Shown one piece after another: positions 1-8,803 of a DNA stretch of 64,000 bases. The position numbers and the translations under genes were made by a program. The stretch covers positions 682,001-746,000 of the forward strand of contig OZ241334.1 in NCBI GenBank assembly GCA_965200035.1, read 5' to 3'. Numbering within the stretch: position 1 is the stretch's first letter; each line of letters starts with the position of its first letter. The stretch is from UBA1952 sp965200035 (lineage in GTDB: Bacteria; Bacteroidota; Bacteroidia; Chitinophagales; Chitinophagaceae). Under the pieces are notes generated by a model, which did no database searches, was not told the origin of the DNA, and worked only from the letters and a program-made list of their open reading frames with translations.

Positions 1-615
1 AATTATTTCCTGGTGCTCTTTACCAATGATTCTTATAATGAAGTATCCAATCGTGTGAGCTTTCAGATGATCGGCGGCGCGCCGCTTCCGATCCATCTGG
101 TGGACTTCTCGGGAAAAGCCGCCGGGGAAGAGCATCTGCTTTCGTGGACGATGCAGAATGAAGAAGCAGGCAGCTACTATTCATTACAGCACAGTACGGA
201 TGGCGTCAGCTTTAAGAATATTTATCAGACCGCCGTGAATGCTGCGCTGAATGGCAAATACGAGTTTATGAATACGGACATTGCTGTAGGACAAAATTTT
301 TACCGCCTGGCGATGCGTGAGCCCAGCGGACATGAGACGTATTCCGGCATGGTGAAGATTCACCAGAATGATAATGGCGCGAGCACCGTAACCGTTTACC
401 CGAATCCGGTAAGCTCAGGCAGCCGCAGCGTTGTAGAATCACCTTATCCGATTGACCAGATCGATATTCTGGATACAAAAGGACAGTTGATTTATCAATC
501 GAAAAACATCAACAATGATAAGTTTTCGCTGCTTCATCAGGATCTTCCTCCCGGCACCTACTTTATCAAGATTTATTCTCGCAAGCTATTTACAGCCAAG
601 CTCGTGGTGCAGTAA
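1..615 (+). CDS. Secreted protein with T9SS C-terminal sorting domain (5' end missing)
   Basis: The reading frame is open from the first base of the window, so only the last 204 residues are present. The end has the layout of a type A T9SS sorting domain: a VYPNP motif, a strand with DILDTKGQLIY, then LPPGTYFIKIYS and a basic last strand ending KLVVQ. Such domains direct export across the outer membrane and are then cleaved. The part before it (about residues 30-120) resembles the Ig-like module that often precedes these sorting domains. The catalytic or binding part lies upstream of the window, so the function cannot be told. A strong terminator follows. Confidence 0.85.
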   Translation, partial: NYFLVLFTNDSYNEVSNRVSFQMIGGAPLPIHLVDFSGKAAGEEHLLSWTMQNEEAGSYYSLQHSTDGVSFKNIYQTAVNAALNGKYEFMNTDIAVGQNFYRLAMREPSGHETYSGMVKIHQNDNGASTVTVYPNPVSSGSRSVVESPYPIDQIDILDTKGQLIYQSKNINNDKFSLLHQDLPPGTYFIKIYSRKLFTAKLVVQ

Positions 616-662
616 ATCATTATGAATGATAGTGGCCAAAAAACAGGTCATATATATTACAC

Positions 663-694
663 AAGAAGCCCGCTTATAGTAAGCGGGCTTCTTT
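663..694. terminator. Bidirectional intrinsic terminator
   Basis: A 14-bp perfect stem (AAGAAGCCCGCTTA with its complement) around a 3-base loop, with A and T runs on the two sides. It lies between the converging T9SS gene and the haem-motif lipoprotein gene and can serve both strands. Confidence 0.85.
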
Positions 695-721
695 GATGAT
701 GTGACCACAGGATACTATAAT

Positions 722-2077
722 CTAATGCGCTTCGCCCAGTATAAAGCTGAAGTCCGATTTGACATTCACGTACGGTAGCGTGGCTACATAATGGCAGCCC
801 ATACAGCTGGCGCTGATGCCATTCGCAAAAGGATGATAGAGCGTATCCAGAAAATACGGCTGATTTGCCTGAATCTTGAAGCCGCCAAATGAAGGCGGAT
901 TAGGTCCTTGTACAAAAGTCTCCTGCACAGAGTTGGCCAGGAAGTGAGGTGCCACATCTCCAAAGAACATCCATTGTGTGCTCACCAACTGGTAGTTGGC
1001 CCATACAGAGCCTTTCAGCAGCGACTGAAAATATTTATTGAGCCGGTCGGCATTCGGGTCGCCTATCGGGTTTACTCTTGTTACCTGTGTGGGCGCATTC
1101 AATGGCTTGCCATTACTGTCCAGCTCTACATAATTGCTTCCGGGTATGGGCTGGTTGGCTTTACAGGTATCGCAATGCGGATTGAAGAATGATTTGGTGA
1201 GGTTATCATTCTGCTCAAAGGTGGACCATACCCAGTTTTTCTGATTCGGTGTTTTGTGCGCTATATGCAATCCCACAAGACCCAGTGTTACGGGATTAGG
1301 TCCGGGGCTGGGATCGCCTGCGCCATCATTATACACAATGGCTCTGATCTTATAAAACCGGTTGGTATCATCGCCGGGACCCAGCACTTTCCATGCAGCT
1401 TTGAACTCCATAGCGCCAACAGGTCCGTAGGTAGTGATGCCGGCGGGCATCACCACAGACTTGTTGCCTCCGGCAAATTTCCGCTGACCGGCAGTATCCC
1501 ACAGGCCATTCTTAGCGATGTAATTATACTCGTCATGATTCATGCGCACTTCATAGCGCACAAAGCGGCCGTTCTGATCTACCAGTGGTCCGCCTACCGC
1601 TTCATCAAGCCCGTTCGGGAATTTGGAAATGCGGTGCACAAAGCGGTACACGCCTGTTTTTTGCGCTAAGTTCTGTACAGTAGGAGGTAGTAGTTGCAAA
1701 GCGCTTTTGCTGGCTTTGTCGGTGCACCAGGGAGCCGGTGCAGCAGGCGATGTCACGAATACCTGATCGGTAGAAAGATAGGTCTCCCATACCACCGGTC
1801 CCTTGCCGGATAAGATGCTCACGCCGTTCGTTGTATCGGGGCCACAGTTGGCTACATCGGCAGGCCAGTTCATGGCAATGAAGGACAGCCATGAAAAAGA
1901 ATCGGCGGTAGCCTGCTGCTCATCATTGATATCCATCGGGAGCTGCGTGTATGCATTGGTAATGCGGTTGCCACCCTGCCCCATTGTGATGCCGGAAGAG
2001 CAGCCCGAAGTGGTGACCAGAACATTGGCCAGGATGATGACTCCCAATAGGCCTAAAATGAATAGTGTTTTTTTCAT
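722..2077 (-). CDS. Lipoprotein with a C-terminal c-type haem motif
   Basis: 451 aa from the ATG chosen here. It begins MKKTLFILGLLGVIILANVL and reaches a lipobox-like SGC near residue 26, so it is probably a lipoprotein. An upstream in-frame ATG would put 17 non-signal residues ahead of this and overlap the likely promoter. Near the C-terminus is CMGCH, a single CXXCH covalent haem-binding motif, and a second pair of cysteines (CDTCK) lies about 120 residues earlier. The rest is not recognised. It may be a periplasmic or surface cytochrome c-like redox protein; the partner and substrate are unknown. It stands alone, convergent with the preceding gene. Confidence 0.65.
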   Translation of the reverse strand: MKKTLFILGLLGVIILANVLVTTSGCSSGITMGQGGNRITNAYTQLPMDINDEQQATADSFSWLSFIAMNWPADVANCGPDTTNGVSILSGKGPVVWETYLSTDQVFVTSPAAPAPWCTDKASKSALQLLPPTVQNLAQKTGVYRFVHRISKFPNGLDEAVGGPLVDQNGRFVRYEVRMNHDEYNYIAKNGLWDTAGQRKFAGGNKSVVMPAGITTYGPVGAMEFKAAWKVLGPGDDTNRFYKIRAIVYNDGAGDPSPGPNPVTLGLVGLHIAHKTPNQKNWVWSTFEQNDNLTKSFFNPHCDTCKANQPIPGSNYVELDSNGKPLNAPTQVTRVNPIGDPNADRLNKYFQSLLKGSVWANYQLVSTQWMFFGDVAPHFLANSVQETFVQGPNPPSFGGFKIQANQPYFLDTLYHPFANGISASCMGCHYVATLPYVNVKSDFSFILGEAH

Positions 2078-2548
2078 AGCAATGCGGTTTGTATTGAAGA
2101 ATGGTGGTTGGCTCAAAACTAAAAACACATAAACTCTTTCACACCCGTTAAAAAACCTAATTTTTTAGCCGGCTGAAAATCTCTTTAGAAGCTGTGAAGA
2201 CTGAATTTTTGGCCATCGGTTTTTCCTTGTTGCAGTCACGCTTTTTTATAATGAAATGAAGCTGAAACGGATAAAGCAGCAATGAAGGGAAATGCGGAAA
2301 CCAAGGCTTCTCTTAAACGCCTATACCATTTTTTCCCGGGCTGAAAAACGGGATTATTCCGGGGAAAATCTCCCTCGCTCCGGGACTTGATTTACCAAAA
2401 AATTTAAATACGTTTACAGTGAATCCTACAACTAAATTTTTCCCTGGCGGACTTTTCTGCTATCCTATCCGGTGCAATGATCTTCTCCAAAAACGCCGGT
2501 GATTCTTTTACCTCATCCAATCAATGAACTCATCCAATAACCGCCTGT
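2078..2548. other. Divergent intergenic region, 471 bp
   Basis: No credible gene. It separates the divergent haem-motif lipoprotein and patatin genes. It holds a candidate promoter for each side: CAAAACTA at 2114-2121 (TAGTTTTG on the minus strand) and TTG-N19-TACGTTTA at 2387-2416 on the plus strand. Confidence 0.6.
2387..2416 (+). promoter_or_regulatory. Candidate Bacteroidota promoter of the patatin gene
   Basis: TTG at 2387-2389, a 19-base spacer and TACGTTTA at 2409-2416 resemble the family consensus TTG-N19-21-TAnnTTTG, with one mismatch in the -7 box. It would leave a leader of about 130 bases before the patatin gene. Confidence 0.45.
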
Positions 2549-4258
2549 ATGTCTCAGAAAAAAAAGGACGCTATCACACCCGCAGATTTTACGGACCAGC
2601 CGGAGGTGATTAAATGCATCGAATTTTTAAAGTCCCGTTTTCCGCCAGACAACCCGCTCATCGTATCCGACTTGGTGAGTGCAGACGGCAATCTGCAGTA
2701 TGTGGATCTGGTGCAGAAAGGCGGCGGCGTGCTGGGCGTAGCGCTTGCCGGCTATGTATACGTTTTGGAACAAATGGGCATCCGGTTTTTGCGGTTGGCC
2801 GGCACGAGCGCGGGTGCTATCAATACGTCTTTAATGACGATTATAGATGATGAGGTACTGACAGATAAGAGTCTTGTTCCCGAAAACCATTGCAATAAAA
2901 ACAGCCCGAAAACAGAGACCGTTCTTAAAATTATCTGTGGCCTCGACTTTTTCGATCTGGTGGACGGACATCCGTTCGCGCGGTTTGCAATCGGTCAGTA
3001 TGTGAGCAGCATCAATAAAAAAAGCAGAAAAGCAGCACAGCAAAAAAAGAACAATAATCAACCCGCCGTAGAGCCGGCAAGTAACCCGTTGTTGAATATC
3101 CTGCGCAATGCGCTGCTGATATTGGTATGTCTCCTGCTTGCCGATTTCTTTTTTACGGGACTGATCCGCAAATCTGTGGATGACCGGTTACAGATGGTCA
3201 CACAAATGCTCTACTTATTAACGGGCATTTATGCGCTTGCCCTTGGCATCATACTTTCCTATGCGATGTCTCTGCTGCGCCGCCTGAAAAATGCGGGCTT
3301 CGGCGTCAATCCCGGCGATTTTTTCTATGACTGGCTGAAGACCCAGTTTAACAATTACGGAATCGATACCACGGAAAAGCTTGTAGCCAAAGCCAGTGTG
3401 CTACCTGACGGCCTGAAGCTCCGCCATAGTGATACCGTCAACCATGAAGAAGGCATAAAAGGAATTACGGGCGATGTGGTATTCATTACTTCAGAGCTGG
3501 TAACGCAGAATAAATTTGAGCTGCCCCGCATGAGCCTGCTCTTCGGACCTGCGAATAACCAAAGCATACATCCCGCCGGATTCGTGCGCGCCTCTATGGC
3601 TATTCCGGTTTTCTTTGAATCTTACTACGTACGCGATATACCCAATACAACACAGGAGGTTATTGATGAATGGGCCGATAAATTTCCGCAATGCACTCCG
3701 CCTAAAGAACTACGCTTTGTGGATGGCGGTATCCTGTCCAACTTTCCGCTGAATCTCTTTTATAACCCTGATGTAAAAGTGCCGCGGCTTCCCACATTTG
3801 GCATTGATCTTGATGACAGCGATCCGGAAACCAATCCCGAAGATCCGGAAACGTGGAGCATCGGCAGCTATCTGGGCAGAATGCTGAACACCATCCGTTT
3901 TTATTACGATAAAGACTTCCAGCAGAAGAATGCGATTCTCCGGAAAGGCATTGGCAAGGTGAAATTGGCGGGCTTCAACTGGCTCAATTTTGGCATGGAA
4001 AAAGAAGAAAAGCAAGCGCTGTTTCTCCGCGGGGCACAGGCGGCGACTGAGTTCCTCGCGGGGCAAGTGGCTACCGCCGGGCTGTTTGGACCACAGCAAA
4101 TGCCAACCGCTACATCCGCGCCTCCGACCCCTGCTTTCGATTGGAAGGCTTACCAGGATGAGCGGAAAAGTTTGAAGGGGCAGAGCGGAAAAAATCCACC
4201 GCCGCCAGCAACAGCATCCACACCTCCTCCAACACCTCCGACCACTCCCATCAAATAA
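2549..4258 (+). CDS. Patatin-like phospholipase with internal membrane hairpin
   Basis: 569 aa. The oxyanion glycines (GGG, residues 58-60), the nucleophile motif GTSAG (85-89, Ser87) and the DGG dyad motif (392-394) mark a patatin-family lipid acyl hydrolase using a Ser-Asp dyad. Between them, at about 186-206 and 217-240, are two hydrophobic stretches followed by RRLK, which look like a transmembrane hairpin inserted inside the catalytic domain. A Lys/Gln-rich linker precedes it. There is no signal peptide, so the domain is probably cytosolic and tethered to the inner membrane. The C-terminus is Pro/Thr/Ala-rich and looks disordered. A membrane protein gene follows after 7 bp. Substrate and role (lipid remodelling or defence) are not shown by the sequence. 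Confidence 0.85.
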   Translation: MSQKKKDAITPADFTDQPEVIKCIEFLKSRFPPDNPLIVSDLVSADGNLQYVDLVQKGGGVLGVALAGYVYVLEQMGIRFLRLAGTSAGAINTSLMTIIDDEVLTDKSLVPENHCNKNSPKTETVLKIICGLDFFDLVDGHPFARFAIGQYVSSINKKSRKAAQQKKNNNQPAVEPASNPLLNILRNALLILVCLLLADFFFTGLIRKSVDDRLQMVTQMLYLLTGIYALALGIILSYAMSLLRRLKNAGFGVNPGDFFYDWLKTQFNNYGIDTTEKLVAKASVLPDGLKLRHSDTVNHEEGIKGITGDVVFITSELVTQNKFELPRMSLLFGPANNQSIHPAGFVRASMAIPVFFESYYVRDIPNTTQEVIDEWADKFPQCTPPKELRFVDGGILSNFPLNLFYNPDVKVPRLPTFGIDLDDSDPETNPEDPETWSIGSYLGRMLNTIRFYYDKDFQQKNAILRKGIGKVKLAGFNWLNFGMEKEEKQALFLRGAQAATEFLAGQVATAGLFGPQQMPTATSAPPTPAFDWKAYQDERKSLKGQSGKNPPPPATASTPPPTPPTTPIK

Positions 4259-4265
4259 TATCACT

Positions 4266-5021
4266 ATGCCGTATTCTTCTATACCACACGTCTGGATTTT
4301 ATTTTGCGCCTGCTTCGGCGCAATGCTTATTGCCATGTATATGATGGGCAGGCAGAGCCGCCATCTTTATACGGTAGTCCGTAAGGTGCGGCGACGCTTC
4401 TCGATGATGGACCTTGAATTTCCGCTGAGCTATGAAGAGCAGCGGGAGCTGGTGCACGGCATTACCAATCTGACCGATGATAAGGAAAAGACAAGCTCAA
4501 TCAAATCGCTATACCAGCAAATCCTGACCGATTACCTGCTGTATATGCCTGCTACTTATGGCGGCATCTTTGTACTCTGCTACACGCTGAGCTGCCGGAC
4601 TGATATGAGCATACAAGGACAATGTTTTTTCAGTGTGCTGGCCTTTGTACAGATACTCGCCTTTCTGCTGGATGCTGTAGAAAATGTCGTTTTCCTGCAC
4701 ACCATATCGCTGCGCTATGCTCCTTTAAAAAAGACAGACGCCGATAAAAGGAGGTATCACAGGTATCATGTGTGGCTGCGGATTCTGGAGTGTGTAAAAT
4801 GGGGTTCAGCGCTGCTGGGCGCGGCCTGTGGCTTTTCGATGCTCTGCTACTATTGGCTGCATGGCGCTTATACCGATTGTGCCTGGATCACCTTTCTAGT
4901 GCTGTTGGGAGAAATAGTGCTCTATGGCATCATCAGCGGTTGGGTAGCAAGGCAGGATGACATTGCACAACAGAAAGCCGTGCAGGCCGCTATAGCCAAT
5001 TTATCAAAAAGATCGGCTTAA
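4266..5021 (+). CDS. Polytopic membrane protein, unknown function
   Basis: 251 aa, not recognised. An N-terminal transmembrane segment (about residues 7-27) is followed by a basic, soluble stretch of about 70 residues and then four more hydrophobic segments (about 95-110, 122-140, 175-195 and 205-225). The C-terminus is polar. It starts 7 bp after the patatin gene on the same strand, so the two are very likely co-transcribed and may act together at the inner membrane. Confidence 0.7.
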   Translation: MPYSSIPHVWILFCACFGAMLIAMYMMGRQSRHLYTVVRKVRRRFSMMDLEFPLSYEEQRELVHGITNLTDDKEKTSSIKSLYQQILTDYLLYMPATYGGIFVLCYTLSCRTDMSIQGQCFFSVLAFVQILAFLLDAVENVVFLHTISLRYAPLKKTDADKRRYHRYHVWLRILECVKWGSALLGAACGFSMLCYYWLHGAYTDCAWITFLVLLGEIVLYGIISGWVARQDDIAQQKAVQAAIANLSKRSA

Positions 5022-5100
5022 ATATCCTGCGAAGCAGCCATTGTACTGTCTGTTAAAATGCAGTTTTCCAATAGCCCCTTCAAACATAAACAGCTATCTG

Positions 5101-8100
5101 TTACTTCCTGATCACCTTAAAGAATTTGATTACGCCTGCTGCATTAATCGCCCTCAGCATATATACTCCTGATGGCATCAGACGCATATCGATATCGCCT
5201 CTACCCTGATAATATACCTTGCCGGCCACATCGCTGAGCGTAAGCCCGGCTGCATTATCAGAGATGTGCAGAACATCCATAACAGGATTTGGATACACCT
5301 GAATCTGATCCTTTCCGGCTTCATCCATCATTACCATTTGGACATCTGTATAACGGCTGACGCCATTAAAATCATTGATGCGGATACGATAAAAGTTTTT
5401 TCCGGATGCCGGATGTGAATCGGTATAGCTGTAAGTGCGCGCAACCGTTGAAGTTCCCATAGACGCTACGGTGCCGAGGCCATCCCAGCTTTTGCCGTCT
5501 GTGCTGCGCTGAACGCCGAAACCGGTGATATTGCTTTCTGAGAGCACGGTCCATTTTAGCAGAACTGTTGCATTCATACGTGCTGCGCTGAAACTGCCAA
5601 GCGTTAGTGGCAGCGGGTTGGCAGTAGTGGTAGATGCGATGGTAAAGGGGCTGAAGCTGCTGATTGTATTATTGCTCGTAACTGTTCCTATCGTATTTGT
5701 ACCAGTCGTTCCGCCATTCCCCTCATCATGCCATCCCAGCGAAGTGCCGTTATTATACCAGTGCGCGACGGTCAGCTGATTCATAGAAGTTACCTGCCCG
5801 CTGACCGGCAGATTGTAGCCCAGTGACACCTGAACATCTGAGCTGCCCGCAGTGCGATCGATGGTCCAGTATTCCGTTCTGGAAAGGTGATTGATGCTGG
5901 GGTCATGCGCGCTGGAGTCATAACCCGCGAGCGTTGGCTGCACTTTATAGAACTGCGCGGTGAAAGCATCAGTAGCGAGCGCAGGCGCAGAGATGCCGGC
6001 GGGGCTATAATACATGCCATTGCCTATCGGAAACTGAAAGGCCTGATTGCCCACTTTCACTACAGGTCCTTTTATATGACTGGCATTGCCCGCTCCTGTT
6101 GCCGTTGCATTATTGCTGAATGTAACCGGGTTGGTGGCTGTGCTTGCCAGGTATCCTGTTGTAAAGTTGAGGTTGTTGTTGATCGTCATTGGTGCCTGTA
6201 AAGTAACCGTTGCATTGCCGGTTTTCATCAGGGCAACATTTGATACGGTCAATTCCTGCTGCCCTGCCGTACGGATAAAACCGGGGGTGCTGCCGCCAAA
6301 ATAAAGCGTATTGATATTCATACCAGACACTCCATTGAGCGAGATCACACTGTCTGACCTGTGCGGATGATTGTAGCCGAGATAGAGCGGTGCTGCGCCG
6401 GAAAAATTAACAATGCTGTCCAGGCCTTTTACAATATTTCCATTGCCAGCCGGGCTGCCATACCCTTCATACAAAGAAGCATTGACAGACTTGTGAACCA
6501 GGGTAAACCGGTCGGCAAAAAGATTGCCATCTATATAATTGTTACCATTGGCCTGTGTAGCCACATCTGTAATCACAGCCGCCTTATTGAATACATTGTC
6601 GTAAACGAAAAGCTCATTGGTGTAGCCGGAAAGTGTAAGGGGCGCGCTCAAGGTATCTCCACGCAAATCAATGCTTGCAGCATTGGATACCATAATGCTT
6701 CCGCCCGGCGCCTTACAGCTTGTCTGGTACATATGGAATATATTGGCATTGCTGAAAGATATATTCATCACACCGCCTATAGGCAGCACGGCAGCATTGC
6801 TGTTATTCAGGTAAAAATCGCCGCCTGCACTATTAGTGTAGGTAAATGAGCCGCCTATTTTCGAATTGCCGGCGTTATAGCCGCTGCCGATATTTCGATA
6901 AAGGCTGGTAAAGCCTGATGCCGTACGGTTTACAGTAAGGTTGCCATCCACCTTCAGGTCTTCGTTATATCCGGCATAAAAGCTGCCGCTGCCGGTCAGG
7001 CTGATCGTGCAATTGCCCGTTACATGATCGCCCCCGCCCGCCATGCCGTAACCCTCGTCCATTTCGCTGGTATTGGAAGCATGAGTGATGGAGAGATTCC
7101 CGTCAAACAGGTTGTCATCGATATAATTAGTGCCGCTGTTTTGTGATAAATCGTCAGAGAAGGTAGTATTGCCGGTGAAGCTGTTATTATAAACCGTAAA
7201 AGAGCCGGTGTAGCCGGTGATAGCAAGGGCAGCCTTCAGCGTATCGTTGCGGAGATCGGGATTGCCTGAGTTGGCTATAGCGATGCCGCCGCCTGCCGTG
7301 TTGTTTTTCACATTGTACATATGGAATGTTCCGGCAGCATTGATATTTATATTTAAAGTTCCGGCGACAGGCAACTGGCCTGCATTGTTGTTATTAAGAT
7401 AGAAATCGCCGCCGGCCGTATTGGCGTAGGAGAAAGAACCGCCGATACCGGAATTCCCGACACTCTGACCGCCGCCGATGTTCCTGTAAAGGTTGGTCAA
7501 TCCAAATGCAGTGCGCGTTACCGACAGATTGCCGTCCACTTTCAGATCTTCATAGTAGGCCATGTAAAAGCTGCCGCCGCCGGTGATGTTTACCGTACAG
7601 TTGCCGGTTACATGGTCACCCCCACCCGCAACGCCATAGCCCTGGTCCATTTCCGCTGTCGCAGAAGCGTGGGTAATGGAGAGGTTGCCGGCGAAAAGGT
7701 TGCAGTCAATATAATTCGTTCCGCTATTCTGTGACGGATCATCTGCGATGACTGTATTGCCTGTGATTGAATTGTAGTAGAATACTGCCGATCCTGTATA
7801 AGCGCTAAAGCTGGTAGTGGCTTTGAGGGTATCGCGCACGATAGAGAGATTAGTAGCGTTTGCAACCGAGATAGTGCCGCCCGCTGTATTATTTTTAACA
7901 CGGTACATGCTGAACGATCCATTGGCACCAGAGGTGATATTGACCGTACCCGCTACGGATAAGCCGGCTGTATTATTATTGTTCAGAAAGAAGTTGCCGC
8001 CGGCATTATTGGTATAAGAAAAATTGCCGCCGATGCCTGAAAGACCAGCGCTCTGGCTATTACCGATATTTTGATACAGACTAGTAGTGCCAGCAGCAGT

Positions 8101-8760
8101 GCGGGTTATCGTCAGGTTTCCATCCACTTTAAAATCCTCATAGTAAGCCAGATAAAAGCTGCCGGTGCCGGTCAGGTTAATGATACAGTTGCCGGTTACA
8201 TGGTCACCCGCGCCCGGCACCCCATACCCCTGATCCATTTCGACAATGGAAGCATGGGTGATGGAAAGGTTTCCGTTGAAGGTATTCCCGTCAATATAAT
8301 TGGCGCCGCTGTTCTGGGACGGATCGTCTGAAATATTTGTATTGCCGTTGAATGTATTGTTATAGATGAAGGATGAGCCCAGATAGCCGAGAATGCTGGT
8401 AGTGGTGCTCACCGTGCTGAGCCGAACCTCTACACTGCCGGCAGCATTGACGTTGAACGCACCTCCCCCATCAATTGCAGCACCAACAACCGATAGACTA
8501 CCATTATCAACAAAGGTATAGCCTGCAAGATGCAATGCGCTGCCGCTGGCCATCGTCAGGCCTGCAATGGTCACGCTTGCCGTGAGCGTCGGATAGGTGG
8601 TGAGACCGCCGGGTATAGTCACCATTGAACCGGCTACCGGCACTGTTGCCGGACTCCAGTTGGCGGCTGTAAACCAGTCGTCGCCGGCTGTACCTGTCCA
8701 GGTTTGCGCCTGCGCTCCTATCCCGAAGGATAACGCGATCAATATAAATAGCTTTTTCAT
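5101..8760 (-). CDS. Large T9SS-secreted repeat protein
   Basis: 1219 aa from the ATG that begins MKKLFILIALSFGIGAQAQ, a clear signal peptide. An upstream in-frame ATG (8835) would add 25 non-signal residues and overlap the preceding gene. An N-terminal GDDWFTAANW segment is typical of secreted beta-solenoid proteins. Four tandem repeats of about 196 residues follow, each with DDxSQNSGxNYIDxN, LSITHAS and GYG-GDHVTGN blocks. Then comes a PIGN segment, an Ig-like module and a T9SS sorting domain (VYPNPVMDVL to FFKVIRK). It is rich in Asn, Gly and Thr, as in parallel beta-helices. Likely a surface adhesin or carbohydrate-contacting protein; the ligand is unknown. It lies 43 bp downstream of the T9SS serine hydrolase on the same strand and is probably co-transcribed with it. 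Confidence 0.85.
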   Translation of the reverse strand: MKKLFILIALSFGIGAQAQTWTGTAGDDWFTAANWSPATVPVAGSMVTIPGGLTTYPTLTASVTIAGLTMASGSALHLAGYTFVDNGSLSVVGAAIDGGGAFNVNAAGSVEVRLSTVSTTTSILGYLGSSFIYNNTFNGNTNISDDPSQNSGANYIDGNTFNGNLSITHASIVEMDQGYGVPGAGDHVTGNCIINLTGTGSFYLAYYEDFKVDGNLTITRTAAGTTSLYQNIGNSQSAGLSGIGGNFSYTNNAGGNFFLNNNNTAGLSVAGTVNITSGANGSFSMYRVKNNTAGGTISVANATNLSIVRDTLKATTSFSAYTGSAVFYYNSITGNTVIADDPSQNSGTNYIDCNLFAGNLSITHASATAEMDQGYGVAGGGDHVTGNCTVNITGGGSFYMAYYEDLKVDGNLSVTRTAFGLTNLYRNIGGGQSVGNSGIGGSFSYANTAGGDFYLNNNNAGQLPVAGTLNININAAGTFHMYNVKNNTAGGGIAIANSGNPDLRNDTLKAALAITGYTGSFTVYNNSFTGNTTFSDDLSQNSGTNYIDDNLFDGNLSITHASNTSEMDEGYGMAGGGDHVTGNCTISLTGSGSFYAGYNEDLKVDGNLTVNRTASGFTSLYRNIGSGYNAGNSKIGGSFTYTNSAGGDFYLNNSNAAVLPIGGVMNISFSNANIFHMYQTSCKAPGGSIMVSNAASIDLRGDTLSAPLTLSGYTNELFVYDNVFNKAAVITDVATQANGNNYIDGNLFADRFTLVHKSVNASLYEGYGSPAGNGNIVKGLDSIVNFSGAAPLYLGYNHPHRSDSVISLNGVSGMNINTLYFGGSTPGFIRTAGQQELTVSNVALMKTGNATVTLQAPMTINNNLNFTTGYLASTATNPVTFSNNATATGAGNASHIKGPVVKVGNQAFQFPIGNGMYYSPAGISAPALATDAFTAQFYKVQPTLAGYDSSAHDPSINHLSRTEYWTIDRTAGSSDVQVSLGYNLPVSGQVTSMNQLTVAHWYNNGTSLGWHDEGNGGTTGTNTIGTVTSNNTISSFSPFTIASTTTANPLPLTLGSFSAARMNATVLLKWTVLSESNITGFGVQRSTDGKSWDGLGTVASMGTSTVARTYSYTDSHPASGKNFYRIRINDFNGVSRYTDVQMVMMDEAGKDQIQVYPNPVMDVLHISDNAAGLTLSDVAGKVYYQGRGDIDMRLMPSGVYMLRAINAAGVIKFFKVIRK
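6300..8400 (-). repeat. Four in-frame coding repeats of about 588 bp
   Basis: A conserved block encoding NYID starts at 8291, 7706, 7118 and 6530, giving periods of 585, 588 and 588 bp (195-196 codons). The first three copies are close to one another; the fourth, nearest the C-terminus, has diverged. Boundaries are approximate. Confidence 0.85.
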
Positions 8761-8803
8761 GGTAGCGGTTTTCTTTCCTGTCTTTCTGTTGTTGAATGTG
8801 TGA

